From Methanomicrobiales archaeon HGW-Methanomicrobiales-2 (GTDB lineage Archaea > Halobacteriota > Methanomicrobia > Methanomicrobiales > Methanoculleaceae), in contig PGYL01000005.1 of the NCBI GenBank assembly GCA_002839645.1, positions 1 through 64,000 on the forward strand: a DNA stretch of 64,000 nucleotides. The letters run 5' to 3'. The notes below the pieces were generated by a model, which searched no databases, was not told the origin of the DNA, and saw only the letters and a list, made by a program, of their open reading frames with translations. This document shows, piece after piece, positions 42,012-51,079 of this stretch (its first letter is position 1; the number at the start of each line of letters is the position of its first letter). The translations under genes and the position numbers were made by a program.

Positions 42012-43289
42012 ATGGTCAAGAAGTCCGTGGCTGCTCCCCGAGGGGGCATAAGGAGGCGAGCGATCGGTTGCATCGCAAGCGCACTCATTCTCATTCTGGT
42101 GCTCATCCCGGCAGCAGCAACCGCACAGACCCCCACGGTGATCGTCTCCAACTACACCGTCACCCCCGCCATCCTGATGCCCGGGGACGAAGGGACAATC
42201 ACAGTGGTGCTCACGAGCACCGCTTCCCCGGCCACGGGTTCGCCGCTCAACATCCAGCTGGACCCCGGTGCCGGAGGGGCGAACACCTCGACGGAAACGC
42301 AGGAGAACGCCTACATAGAGAATGTGCTCTTAAACGGCGAAGGGGTCGATGTCCTCTCCGGGAGTTTCCAGGATATCGGCGAGATCGGCCCCGGCCAGTC
42401 CTTCCCGCTCACCTTCCAGATCCGTGCTCCCGGCAAGGCGGGGATCTACTTCCCGGAGGTCTGGGTCAGCGTGCGGAATGCGGCCGGTGTGCGATATCCC
42501 GTACCGGTGAACGTCAACTCCGCATACGCCCTGATCAAGAAACCCGCGCTCCGGGTGGAGAGGACCGTCCCGGCATCCGTCGACCCGGGTGATCCCTTCA
42601 ACGTCACGCTCACCCTCTACAACGAGGGCGGGGCAAGCGCAAGCGACATATCCGTCAGCATCAACGCAACCTCCGGGGCGATCACCGCAGGCAACTCGGA
42701 GAACTACTTCATCTCCGAACTCGGGGCAGGGGAGGAGTCGGTCCTCGACCTGACGTTCGAGACCGATACCAGCGCACCCCTCGGACTTACACCGATCCTC
42801 GTCACCATCGACTACCGGAGCGCCGATCTCGCAGAGTTCCAGCAGGTGGCGACGATCGGTGTTCCCATTGTCGGCCGCGCCGAGATGGGCATCGCCTCCA
42901 TCAGGACCGAACCTTCCCGGATCACCGCCGGCGACCCTGTGGACCTGACGATCCGGCTTGAGAACACCGGGACGGCGGACGCGGAGTCGGTCCGGGCAAC
43001 CGTCGAGGGTCTCTCTCTTCCCGGTACAAAAGAGGCGTTCCTCGGAACAATTGAGCCCGGCAACGACGGTCCCGCCGTCTTCTCCCTGCAGGCCAGCGAG
43101 GCGGGAGAGTTCGACTACACCCTCGTCGTACAGTATACCGACGACTACGGGGCGCACACAACCCGGCAGGCCCTGCAGGTCGTCGTTGCGGAGTCAAGCC
43201 CGATCCTGGCTATCGCCGCCGTGGCAGTGATACTCATCATCGTCATCGTGGCCGCGGTCTTCTGGTACCGGAGACAGAAGGAGGAGTGA
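42012..43289 (+). CDS. Exported CARDB-like protein with C-terminal membrane anchor
   Basis: The 425-residue protein has a long n-region and a signal peptide ending near A-A-A-T-A-Q (about 39). Three Ig-like/CARDB-type domains follow (for example LRVERTVPASVDPGDPFNVTLTLYNEGGA and ITAGDPVDLTIRLENTGTA), and one transmembrane helix (about 398-420) before RRQKEE. Most of it faces outside the cell. It is the first gene of an operon with an FtsX/MacB-type permease (one base apart) and an ABC ATPase, so it is probably their extracellular partner. Confidence 0.85.
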   Translation: MVKKSVAAPRGGIRRRAIGCIASALILILVLIPAAATAQTPTVIVSNYTVTPAILMPGDEGTITVVLTSTASPATGSPLNIQLDPGAGGANTSTETQENAYIENVLLNGEGVDVLSGSFQDIGEIGPGQSFPLTFQIRAPGKAGIYFPEVWVSVRNAAGVRYPVPVNVNSAYALIKKPALRVERTVPASVDPGDPFNVTLTLYNEGGASASDISVSINATSGAITAGNSENYFISELGAGEESVLDLTFETDTSAPLGLTPILVTIDYRSADLAEFQQVATIGVPIVGRAEMGIASIRTEPSRITAGDPVDLTIRLENTGTADAESVRATVEGLSLPGTKEAFLGTIEPGNDGPAVFSLQASEAGEFDYTLVVQYTDDYGAHTTRQALQVVVAESSPILAIAAVAVILIIVIVAAVFWYRRQKEE

Positions 43290-43290
43290 C

Positions 43291-44499
43291 TTGCCCGTGC
43301 TTGCAGGCCTCAGGGTCTCCGCGTTCCTGGCGTGGAAGTCCATCCAGCGCGGGAGCAGGGGGACGCTCGCCCTCACCATCATGATCATCGCCCTCATCTT
43401 CGTGAACTTAGTCTTCCTCCCCTCCATCATCTCCGGAGTCGTCGAGACCTTCAACACCCAGTCTATCGACTTCGACCTTGGAAACCTGGTCATCGAGCCC
43501 CGGGAGGGGAGCCAGTATATCGACGGCGTCGGATCTCTCCAGAAGACGGTCGGGCGGATCCCCGGGATCACCGGCACATCGCCCCGGATAGCCGCCGGGG
43601 TGACCTACTTCTACAAGGGCAGGAACGCCGCAAGCACGCTCTACGGCATAACGCCCGAGGATGAGCGATCGGTGACGAAGATTGCCGATTCCATGACCGA
43701 GGGGGAGTTTCTCTCGAACGGAGATACCGACGCAATCGTCATGGGCACGACCCTTGCGGGGACGGAGGGGGAGGAGGCAGGCGGCCTCCCCTCGCTTGAG
43801 GGGGTCGGGGTCGGCGACTCGGTGGAGGTGGCCTACCCGAACGGCGAGATACGGACCTACCGGGTGAAGGGGATCTACGAGACCCAGTCCTTCAGCGTCG
43901 ATACGTCGGCTTTCATCACCAGCCGCGAGATGAGCGGGGTGCTCGGCCTCCAGGACCAGGCGTCCATCATCCTGGTGAAGACCGAGGTTAACGGCAGGGA
44001 GGAGGAGTACAAGACGGAGATCCTCTCCTACGGCGTCCAGGAGGAGGTCCGGACGTTCCAGGAGAAGTCGGGAGGGTTCGTCGACCAGGCGATCCAGAGT
44101 TTCAACATCATCAACGCCATCTCGACGCTCGTCAGCCTGATCATCGCCATCGTGGTGGTCTTCATCGTGATCTTCATCAACACCGTGAACCGGCGGCGGC
44201 AGATCGGGATCTTAAAGGCGATCGGGATCGACCAGCAGATCATCATCAACTCCTACGTCCTCCAGGTGCTCTTCATCACCACCGTCGGGGCGCTGGTCGG
44301 GATAGTGCTGAACGCCGGCGTGACGACCTACCTGACCGCCTACCCGCTCGTCTTCCCCGGCGGCCCGGTCTACCCGGCCGTGGAAGCGTCGGCCATCCTC
44401 CGGAGCATCGCAAGCCTCTTTGGGGTCTCGGTGGTGGCGGGCTACATCCCGGCATGGCGGATAGCACGGGAAGATATCCTCTCCGCAATCAGGGGGTGA
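43291..44499 (+). CDS. ABC transporter permease, MacB/FtsX type
   Basis: The 402-residue protein starts at a TTG just after the upstream stop. It has one N-terminal transmembrane helix (about 27-48), a large extracellular domain (about 50-265), then three helices near the C-terminus (about 275-300, 325-345 and 370-390), with NRRRQIGILKAIGI between, the coupling segment of this family. It works as a dimer with the following ATPase. MacB-type systems drive extracytoplasmic work or lipoprotein/peptide release rather than classical import. Confidence 0.9.
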   Translation: MPVLAGLRVSAFLAWKSIQRGSRGTLALTIMIIALIFVNLVFLPSIISGVVETFNTQSIDFDLGNLVIEPREGSQYIDGVGSLQKTVGRIPGITGTSPRIAAGVTYFYKGRNAASTLYGITPEDERSVTKIADSMTEGEFLSNGDTDAIVMGTTLAGTEGEEAGGLPSLEGVGVGDSVEVAYPNGEIRTYRVKGIYETQSFSVDTSAFITSREMSGVLGLQDQASIILVKTEVNGREEEYKTEILSYGVQEEVRTFQEKSGGFVDQAIQSFNIINAISTLVSLIIAIVVVFIVIFINTVNRRRQIGILKAIGIDQQIIINSYVLQVLFITTVGALVGIVLNAGVTTYLTAYPLVFPGGPVYPAVEASAILRSIASLFGVSVVAGYIPAWRIAREDILSAIRG

Positions 44500-44503
44500 A
44501 GGG

Positions 44504-45211
44504 ATGATCGTCGCAGAGGACCTCAGGAGGGTCTACACCATGGGGAGGGTGGAGGTCCGCGCCCTCGGGGGCGTATCGCTTGAGGTCGCAAAGGGCGAGT
44601 TCGTCGGGATCATGGGCGCGAGCGGCAGCGGCAAGTCGACGCTCCTCCATATTCTCGGGCTCCTCGACCGCCCCGACTCCGGCAGGGTCACAATCGACGG
44701 GACCGATGTCCTCGCCCTCTCGGATCACCGGCGGACCCTCTTCCGGCTGAACCGGCTCGGCTACGTCTTCCAGGACTACGCGCTGATCGGGGAGCTCACG
44801 GCACTTGAGAACGTCTACCTAACCTCGCTTGTCCGGGGGGCATCAAAGAAGGAGTATCTCGACCGGAGCGCCGATATCCTGGAACGGGTCGGCCTCGGAG
44901 ACCGGATGAACCACCGGCAGAGCGAACTCTCGGGCGGGGAGCAGCAACGCGTGGCGATAGCCCGGGCGCTCGTGAACAACCCGAGCATCCTGCTCGCCGA
45001 CGAGCCCTGCGCCAACTTAGACAGCCAGACCTCGAAGAGCATCCTCGACCTCTTTGCCCGGCTGAACGAAGACCTGGACCAGACGATCGTGATGGTCTCG
45101 CACGAGGAGTGGCATAAGGAGTACTTCTGCCGGGTCGTCACCCTGCAAGACGGGTTGATCGCGGATGTAACGGAGTGCAGGAAGGGGCCACGCCCGGGGG
45201 GCGGGGAGTAG
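44504..45211 (+). CDS. ABC transporter ATP-binding protein, LolD/MacB type
   Basis: The 235-residue ATPase has Walker A GASGSGKST (about 37-45), Q-loop YVFQDYALI, signature LSGGEQQRVAIARAL, Walker B ILLADEPCANLD (Cys in place of the usual Thr/Gly after the catalytic Glu) and H-loop MVSHE. Third gene of the exporter operon. Confidence 0.94.
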   Translation: MIVAEDLRRVYTMGRVEVRALGGVSLEVAKGEFVGIMGASGSGKSTLLHILGLLDRPDSGRVTIDGTDVLALSDHRRTLFRLNRLGYVFQDYALIGELTALENVYLTSLVRGASKKEYLDRSADILERVGLGDRMNHRQSELSGGEQQRVAIARALVNNPSILLADEPCANLDSQTSKSILDLFARLNEDLDQTIVMVSHEEWHKEYFCRVVTLQDGLIADVTECRKGPRPGGGE

Positions 45212-45308
45212 CCCCTCCCATCATCGGGTGAGGCAGGCCAGAGCCGGAAAAAGATGGCGGCGATATTTTTATATCACTCACGGCATACAACCCCGGCCGG
45301 TGAGAAGT

Positions 45309-45485
45309 ATGCAGGAGATGAAGACGTTCAGGTGCAAGGACCTTGGCCTTGCGTGCGAGTTTGAGGAGAAGGCAGAGAGCGAGAACGAGCTGATCAAGCG
45401 AGTCGAGGGGCATGTCCAGACCGCCCACCAGATGAACCCGGAACAGCCGGAAGTGCAGGAGAAGATCCGCAAGGCGATGAAGTGA
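45309..45485 (+). CDS. DUF1059 family protein
   Basis: The 58-residue protein has FRCKDLGLACEFEEKAES near the start and EGHVQTAH, the pattern of the small DUF1059 family. Its role is unknown. A TATA box (CGATATTTTTATATC, about 45262-45276) lies about 33-47 bases before the ATG at 45309, so this gene has its own promoter. It is 98 bp downstream of the ABC ATPase. Confidence 0.82.
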   Translation: MQEMKTFRCKDLGLACEFEEKAESENELIKRVEGHVQTAHQMNPEQPEVQEKIRKAMK

Positions 45486-45506
45486 GGGGCGGCAGGTTCA
45501 TCCGCG

Positions 45507-46106
45507 ATGCATGCCACCGGGACAGGTATGGTGCAGCACAGGCATTCCTGGAGACACTCGCCCGAAGATGAGGCCGCCCGCCGGCTCTGGCAGCACCCCG
45601 AATCTATCCTGGAGGGGATCGGGCTTGCTCCCGGGGCCACCTTCATCGATGTCGGGTGCGGGGACGGGTTCTTCGCACTCCCTGCGGCGCGGATCGTCGG
45701 GCCGCACGGCCGCGTCTGCGGGATCGATCTCGACGCCGAAGCGCTGGACATGCTCCAGGAGAAGGCTTTTGCCGGGGGGCTCGACAATGTTGTTCTCCAC
45801 CAGGGGACGGCCGAGGAGAGCGTCCTCTGCGACGGATGCGCAGATATCGTCTTCTTCGGGATCGACCTCCACGACTTCGCCGACCCGGTCCGGGTCCTTG
45901 CGAATGCGAAAAGGATGGCGCTCGACACCGGGGTGATCGTCGACGTGGACTGGAAGAAGGAACCCCTTCCCCTCGGTCCGCCTCCTGCGAAGAAGTTCAG
46001 CACGGAGCATGCAGCGTCGCTGATGGCGGAGGCGGGGCTCCTGGTTACGACGGTGGCTGAGTCAGGGCCGTACCATTATATCATCACGGCCGTGCCGGGG
46101 CGCTAG
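45507..46106 (+). CDS. Class I SAM-dependent methyltransferase
   Basis: The 199-residue protein has motif I FIDVGCGDGFFALPAA, an acidic end of strand 2 (GIDLD), and GTAEE/LHDFADP as later motifs. HSWRHSPEDEAARRLWQHPE near the N-terminus is typical of a UbiE/arsenite-methyltransferase-like group, but the Cys pattern of ArsM is absent. The start could instead be the ATG at 45528. Substrate unknown. Confidence 0.83.
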   Translation: MHATGTGMVQHRHSWRHSPEDEAARRLWQHPESILEGIGLAPGATFIDVGCGDGFFALPAARIVGPHGRVCGIDLDAEALDMLQEKAFAGGLDNVVLHQGTAEESVLCDGCADIVFFGIDLHDFADPVRVLANAKRMALDTGVIVDVDWKKEPLPLGPPPAKKFSTEHAASLMAEAGLLVTTVAESGPYHYIITAVPGR

Positions 46107-46137
46107 CCCTTGACCGGTGAAAAAAAGGGTTTTTGGG

Positions 46138-46761
46138 TTACTTAAGGTTCGCAAGGCCACCGTAGTTGATAGCATTTACGAACGCGTCGAGGTCCTGCTT
46201 GGAGCCGTCTTCGACGCTGACAAAGACCATGAACCGCTCATTGACGCCGATCCAGGTCCCGTAGGACGCAGGTTTCGTGAAGTACTCCCAGGAGGGGTGG
46301 CCGCTGACCGTGCCCGACTTGTAGTAGCCCTCGCTCGTCTCGAATGCGAAAAGCGAGTCCCACGACTCCCAGTAGCCCACCTCCTGGTAGGCCGAGTCCT
46401 GGATCAGGATCGTTGCCACGGCGTCGCCCTTAGCGTATTCCCGGGTAGCCCAGGTCCACTGGCCTTCATCGGCCGTCCAGGTAGCCCCCGCCGGCTCATC
46501 TGCAGTCCAGCCCGCAGGAGCGCCGGGCAGGTACGAGATCAGGGTCGCAAACGGTACCGCAGATACGCTTCCCTGGGCAGCTCCGGAGACGGTGGTGCCG
46601 GCAGCAGGGACCGTCGTGGCCACAGCGGTGGCCACAGAACTGGTTCCATAGGGGGTCGTCTCTGCGGGGGTCGTATCCGATGTACAGCCTGCAGCGAGCA
46701 TGCAGATCCCAAGCATGACAAGAAGCGCCGGGAAGATCGTGTTTGAAGAGAGTGTTCTCAT
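46138..46761 (-). CDS. Exported lipoprotein
   Basis: The 207-residue protein has a signal sequence with lipobox LAAGC (Cys about 26), then a Thr/Ala-rich linker (27-65) and a compact C-terminal domain with Trp-rich blocks (GQWTWATREY, GYWESWDSLFAFE). I do not recognise the domain. A TATA box (TTTATAAATAC, about 46797-46808 on the minus strand) precedes it. Confidence 0.75.
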   Translation of the reverse strand: MRTLSSNTIFPALLVMLGICMLAAGCTSDTTPAETTPYGTSSVATAVATTVPAAGTTVSGAAQGSVSAVPFATLISYLPGAPAGWTADEPAGATWTADEGQWTWATREYAKGDAVATILIQDSAYQEVGYWESWDSLFAFETSEGYYKSGTVSGHPSWEYFTKPASYGTWIGVNERFMVFVSVEDGSKQDLDAFVNAINYGGLANLK

Positions 46762-46976
46762 AATGATGCCCTCAGAGAGACCAGATTGATAGAATCGTAT
46801 TTATAAATTGCTATTTAATGATACGGAGTGGTACGGTCGAACTGAGTGCGTTTTGAAGCGCTCACCAACCTCATTCGCGATGACTGAGCGGAAAACGGCC
46901 GGAACAAGGCGGATCGGCGGGCACCATTATAAAGGGTTTAAGAAAAGTATTTAACAATTCTAAGCGACCTTATCGC

Positions 46977-47468
46977 ATGGTTCAGAAAAAGAGTATCTAT
47001 GGTGTCCTGATCGCAGGACTCCTGGCACTGTGCCTGCTCGGTGCCGGTTGCACGTCGCAGCCGGCGGAACAGCAAAACGCGACCGCGACCCCCACCCCGG
47101 TGGCGACCACGGCCGCTCCGACGGCGAACGTGACAGCCACGCCCGCCCCGGCGGAGGAGTACGTCTTCAACGAGACGAACAACAACGAGACGGTCACCCT
47201 CCCGGCCGGGAGCGAGATCACGATCCGCCTTGATGAGAACCCGACGACCGGATACGAGTGGAACGTCACCTCAGATGAGGGGCTCCAGCTCGTGAATGAG
47301 ACGCACGACGCACCCCAGACCGAACTTCTGGGCGCTCCCGGAGTCCACATCTGGGAGTACATCGCGGCCGAGAAGGGCACCGGAGAGTTCTCTGCGATCT
47401 ATACCCGATCCTGGGAGAACGTGACCGGAAACGAGACGGCATTCTCGATGGCATTTACCATCGAGTAA
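46977..47468 (+). CDS. Chagasin-like (I42) protease-inhibitor lipoprotein
   Basis: The 163-residue protein has a lipobox LLGAGC (Cys about 25), a Thr/Pro/Ala linker to about 60 and a chagasin-type domain with the inhibitory loops NPTTGYEW and GVHIWEYIAAEKGTGEF, plus SWENV where the family has RPWE. Chagasins inhibit papain-like cysteine proteases. A TTATAAAG tract and a second GTATTTAAC centred about 26 bases before the ATG suggest a short or absent leader. Confidence 0.87.
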   Translation: MVQKKSIYGVLIAGLLALCLLGAGCTSQPAEQQNATATPTPVATTAAPTANVTATPAPAEEYVFNETNNNETVTLPAGSEITIRLDENPTTGYEWNVTSDEGLQLVNETHDAPQTELLGAPGVHIWEYIAAEKGTGEFSAIYTRSWENVTGNETAFSMAFTIE

Positions 47469-47481
47469 CTTTGCACGCTCT

Positions 47482-47501
47482 CCCCTGCCCGCGGGCAGGG
47501 G
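47482..47501. terminator. 20-bp perfect palindrome between convergent genes
   Basis: CCCCTGCCCG and CGGGCAGGGG abut as a perfect inverted repeat 13 bases after the chagasin-like gene stop and 60 bases from the convergent ppcA stop. A T-rich tail (TCTCTTTT) follows on the plus strand. Confidence 0.55.
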
Positions 47502-47561
47502 GGAGGGCAAAACACCCACTCTCTTTTAGCCATCCCCTTTCCGGCACGCCGGAACCCCGGG

Positions 47562-49019
47562 TCACCCCAGGAACTTGCGCCGTTGCGCCGCCTGCAAGAC
47601 GAGCGAGGTCAGTTTCCCGGTCTCGTTCTCACGAAGCGCCCGGGCGATCGCGGCCGTGATCCGCGTATGCTCCTCGTCCGGCTCGACGTCCGTCAGATCG
47701 GTCACTCTGGCCGCGAGTTCGGACGGGACAAAACCGGTCTCCGTGTTGAGGAACCGGCAGGCCGCCCTCAGGTCCTCATCGAAGTTGACATAGACCTCCC
47801 TGATATACCCTATGTCAGCATCGTCCAGCGCATCCAGGCCGAGAATCTCGGGAGGGAGACCAATCGAGTAGAGAGCGGCAGTGAACTTGATCGCTCTGGG
47901 CAGGGTGATCCCGCCAGTGCTCCGCGCATACCCGAAGAGGCCGATATGCAGTTTCCGTTTCCGTCTTTCGGGAACATATCGGGCAACCCGGTTGATCAGG
48001 GGGGCAAGCGGGCCGAGCTGCCGCTCGTACGCTCCCGTATACCTCTCGATCAGGTCAAGCGCCGCCTCTTCGTCGATGGGCAGGGGCCTCGTGGGCCACC
48101 GTTCTTCCAGTCTTCGAACGGCATTCCGGACGTCTTCGAGCGGGTAATCATACTTGAACGCCGATTGAACGGTGAACGTGTGAGCGCTCGGGTACTCGGC
48201 GGTAACCCGGTCGACGGTCAGAGGAGAGAGGCCGCCCCTGAAGGGCGCCGAACCGACGCCGATGATCGGGTATATCCGGGTTCCTGTCTCTTCCGAGACC
48301 TCCCGGAGGTGCCGGAGCGCGATCTTGTTCAGGAGGACCGCACTGACAAGCCCGTAGTTCATTGCCGGGTCGGACCGGGCAAGGAAGACACGCTGATCGG
48401 CGATATCCTTGCCTTCGAGGTAGCGCCTGACCACATTGTGCGCGTCCAGCATGTGGTCCATCTCCTCAAAAAGCGGGATGACGTTGATCCGGTCCGGCCG
48501 GAACCTCCCGATCCAGTCTGCGATGGTCTTGCTCCCCTCCCCGAGGCGCCTCTCCTGTTTCCCGACGACGATATCCGTGTAGTAGCGATAGATGTTATCG
48601 ACGGCGGTATGAGACGCCGTCATCGGCAGGATCACCTCATAGATCGGGGGGCACTCTTCCCCGTAAAAAAGGCACGCCGTATCGAACGACCGCGGGATAC
48701 TCTCGAGGGTCTCCAGGAGTATCTTTGCCTCGGCCGTCTCGATCTCGGGGTTCGGGACCCGCATCGTCAGGAAGACGTCTCGCCCGAGCTGCTTCTCCCG
48801 GAAGAACGTATCGTACCGGGTCAGCAGTTTCCTGACCACAAAATTGTCGACCTCTTTTCCTTCGCAGTCCCACATCTGTTCGCTGCATCCCAGGTGGGAG
48901 TAGGCATAGTATGCCTCCTGCACCTCGTCTTCACCGCCGAGTTCCGGACTCTCGGCAAAAAACGGCAGATTGACGTTGTCAGGGTGCTGGGTGCTCATGC
49001 ATTGCGGTATTCGTACCAT
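47562..49019 (-). CDS. ppcA: Phosphoenolpyruvate carboxylase, archaeal type
   Basis: The 485-residue enzyme makes oxaloacetate from PEP and bicarbonate for the incomplete reductive TCA route. The start MVRIPQCMSTQHPDNVN is characteristic of the small archaeal form, as are WDCEGKEVDN, LTMRVPNPE, MTASHTAVDNIYRYY, FLARSDPAMNYG and IGVGSAPFRGGL. The start at 49019 is chosen for this reason. Upstream in-frame ATGs exist at 49034 and 49067. It is about half the length of the bacterial/plant enzyme, as expected. Confidence 0.95.
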   Translation of the reverse strand: MVRIPQCMSTQHPDNVNLPFFAESPELGGEDEVQEAYYAYSHLGCSEQMWDCEGKEVDNFVVRKLLTRYDTFFREKQLGRDVFLTMRVPNPEIETAEAKILLETLESIPRSFDTACLFYGEECPPIYEVILPMTASHTAVDNIYRYYTDIVVGKQERRLGEGSKTIADWIGRFRPDRINVIPLFEEMDHMLDAHNVVRRYLEGKDIADQRVFLARSDPAMNYGLVSAVLLNKIALRHLREVSEETGTRIYPIIGVGSAPFRGGLSPLTVDRVTAEYPSAHTFTVQSAFKYDYPLEDVRNAVRRLEERWPTRPLPIDEEAALDLIERYTGAYERQLGPLAPLINRVARYVPERRKRKLHIGLFGYARSTGGITLPRAIKFTAALYSIGLPPEILGLDALDDADIGYIREVYVNFDEDLRAACRFLNTETGFVPSELAARVTDLTDVEPDEEHTRITAAIARALRENETGKLTSLVLQAAQRRKFLG

Positions 49020-49177
49020 GTCTCCACGCTCCATGTAGCGGGGGTCGGGCCCCCATGTCAACCTCATCTTTTTCTACGGTCGACACGAAAAACCCTCCGG
49101 AATAAACCTCCCTAAATCGCCGGTTGCTGCCAAGAGCTCTCCCTGCCCGTCGGATTCAGGGGGCGGGACATCGCGGG

Positions 49178-49966
49178 CTACTCCCGGCCCTTACCCCTCA
49201 CCCGGTCTCCAAACCGCCTCCACACCTCTACCCCCGGCCACGGTCCTCCGTGTGCTGCACAGACCCGTTCCGGCCCAAACGCGAGGAGCGTCCGGAGGCT
49301 CCTGTGTGCCGCCACGGGGTTATCCATCCTGAAGGGTAACCGGGGCCTCCCCCCGGCAAAGAGAGCAGAAAGAAGGTCACCGATGATAACGGTGCCGCCG
49401 GCGACAAGGACCGAGACCGAGCCGGGAGTATGCCCCGGCGTGGGGAGGACCCTGCCCCGGACCCCGAATGCCGCAAGGTCGGCGGGACCCCTGATGACGA
49501 TGTCGGGCTCAACGCCGCCAGAACCGGGAATGGTCTTCCTACCACCCGCAAGCCCGATCAGGTGCGGGATGATCCTGGCGGGGAGACGCAGCCCGTCAAA
49601 CCCAAGACGCATAGCGTCGGCATCGGCCTCGTGGACGGCGACCGGTGCGCCCGTCAGCTCCCGGAGCGCGTCGGCGCTCCCGTAGTTGTTCGGGTGGCCG
49701 TGCGTGACCAGGATCAGGGAGACCTCGTCGGGACTGATGCCGGCTTTCTTCACCGCGGCCAGGATGGCCGTCTCATCCCCGGGGTTGCCGGTGTCGACCA
49801 GAAGCACGCTGTGGTCCCTGACGATGAACGCGGTGGTCAAGCCGAGCGGCACGGGGATGACCCGGCAGGTGGCAAACAGCGGTGCGCTCCGTCTTTTGTG
49901 CCGGAGCCCGGGCAGCCCCTCCACTCCCGGCAGAATCCCCCGGCTCCGATTCGATGGTCCTGGCAT
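49178..49966 (-). CDS. MBL-fold hydrolase with altered metal motif
   Basis: With the ATG at 49966 the protein has 262 residues. A GTG two codons earlier (49972) has a better-spaced GAGAGGG. The fold is clear: SVLLVDTGNPGDE, THGHPNNYGSADAL, LPTPGHTPGSVSVLV, IIGDLL and CAAHGGPWPG. The usual HxHxDH motif reads HGHPNN, so the Asp and third His are Asn, while the later His, Asp and His ligands remain. This may be a one-metal enzyme or a non-hydrolytic relative. Confidence 0.75.
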   Translation of the reverse strand: MPGPSNRSRGILPGVEGLPGLRHKRRSAPLFATCRVIPVPLGLTTAFIVRDHSVLLVDTGNPGDETAILAAVKKAGISPDEVSLILVTHGHPNNYGSADALRELTGAPVAVHEADADAMRLGFDGLRLPARIIPHLIGLAGGRKTIPGSGGVEPDIVIRGPADLAAFGVRGRVLPTPGHTPGSVSVLVAGGTVIIGDLLSALFAGGRPRLPFRMDNPVAAHRSLRTLLAFGPERVCAAHGGPWPGVEVWRRFGDRVRGKGRE

Positions 49967-50129
49967 CTCCACTGTGAGATACCCTCTCTCCACATCAATG
50001 ATTCGGTCGGGGAGAACAGGCGGAGCCGGGTGGGAAGCAGGCGGCCCTCCGACGGATTCCCCCGGTAAAGGGCGATATTTCCGGCGGCGTTTCAATACGC
50101 ATATATATTGCGAAAACGAGGTTGAAACC

Positions 50130-50669
50130 ATGGTGTATGAGAAAACAACATCCCGGCATCTCCTCGTTGTCCTCGCGGTCCTCGCCCTGGCGCTCGTCGT
50201 CCCGGCAGCCGCACAGGAAACCGGCAAACTGGTGGTACAACCCGGCGAGACGATCGAGGTGGGGGCCGAACCGATCATCCTCGACCTCATCAACCTCCGC
50301 AACCAGGATACGCTCAACCCGATCACGGAACTCCGGAAGTACCGGGGCGACGATCCCAGAAAAGAGATTACCCTGGTTCTCGGCGTGCCGAACGACGACT
50401 ACTACAAGATCAATATTCACACATTTAAAGGGAAATACGGCAGATATTTTGCGTATAGTCAAAAGGACGGCCTGATCGAACGCAGCAGCATCGTGTTCGT
50501 CCAGGCTGCGACACCTACGGCCACGGAGACCGTGGTTACAGTCACGGAGACGCCCACAGAGGCACCGCCGGCCACGACCACGACGACCCCGACGCAGGCG
50601 CCGCTCCCGGGACTGATCGCGATCGCCGCTCTCGGCATCTGCGGGCTGTTCGCGGCGCAAAAGCGGTAG
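50130..50669 (+). CDS. Exported protein with C-terminal sorting-type anchor
   Basis: The 179-residue protein has a signal peptide ending near V-P-A-A-A-Q (about 29), one small beta domain (LVVQPGETIEVGAEPIILDL ... KGKYGRYFAYS), a Thr/Pro-rich linker, and a C-terminal PLPGLIAIAALGICGLFAAQKR segment. A PGF-like motif, hydrophobic helix and basic end resemble archaeosortase-processed surface proteins. A TATA box (CATATATATT) lies about 25 bases before the ATG and GAGG is also present. Confidence 0.75.
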   Translation: MVYEKTTSRHLLVVLAVLALALVVPAAAQETGKLVVQPGETIEVGAEPIILDLINLRNQDTLNPITELRKYRGDDPRKEITLVLGVPNDDYYKINIHTFKGKYGRYFAYSQKDGLIERSSIVFVQAATPTATETVVTVTETPTEAPPATTTTTPTQAPLPGLIAIAALGICGLFAAQKR

Positions 50670-51079
50670 GCACGCCCCGTGCGGTGAGGGGGGGCTCCCT
50701 CACCGTCCGCCGGGAACGTTCATAAAACTCCATCGATTCCGGAAAACCTCTTCTGAGCTCGCTCGATAGGCCGGCGGTTCCCTGTAAGGACGCCGAAGGG
50801 TGGCCTTGCCGGGGTCTCCCGGCCGGCAGGTCTTATATACACCCATGCATACTCCCCGCCCGAGGAAGGATTGCCCGTGCAGGATCGTTCCCGGCATCGC
50901 CCCCACCATCATCTCTCCCGGGTCATTTATCTCATTCGATCGACGTCGGCACAGGAGAGAACGTGCGACCATGCCTGCCGGAGAGCTGTCCGGGAACCTT
51001 TCTCCTTCAACAAGAGGGGTTTTCGGGCCGACGCACCGAAAGGGCGGCGGTCGCGGGAACCCCGCTGGAGGCCCAAACA
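50670..51079. other. Intergenic region, 410 bp
   Basis: No gene is supported. A TATA-like CTTATATAC near 50830-50838 and CATTTATCTC near 50923-50932 are the only promoter-like tracts before the repeat-protein gene. With the first, its leader would be about 220 bases. GGAGG lies about nine bases before the next ATG. Confidence 0.4.

Noticed and set aside
47583-49115. 510-codon open frame on the plus strand
   Set aside because: It is antisense to ppcA, which has unmistakable PEP carboxylase motifs, and shows no protein-like pattern of its own.
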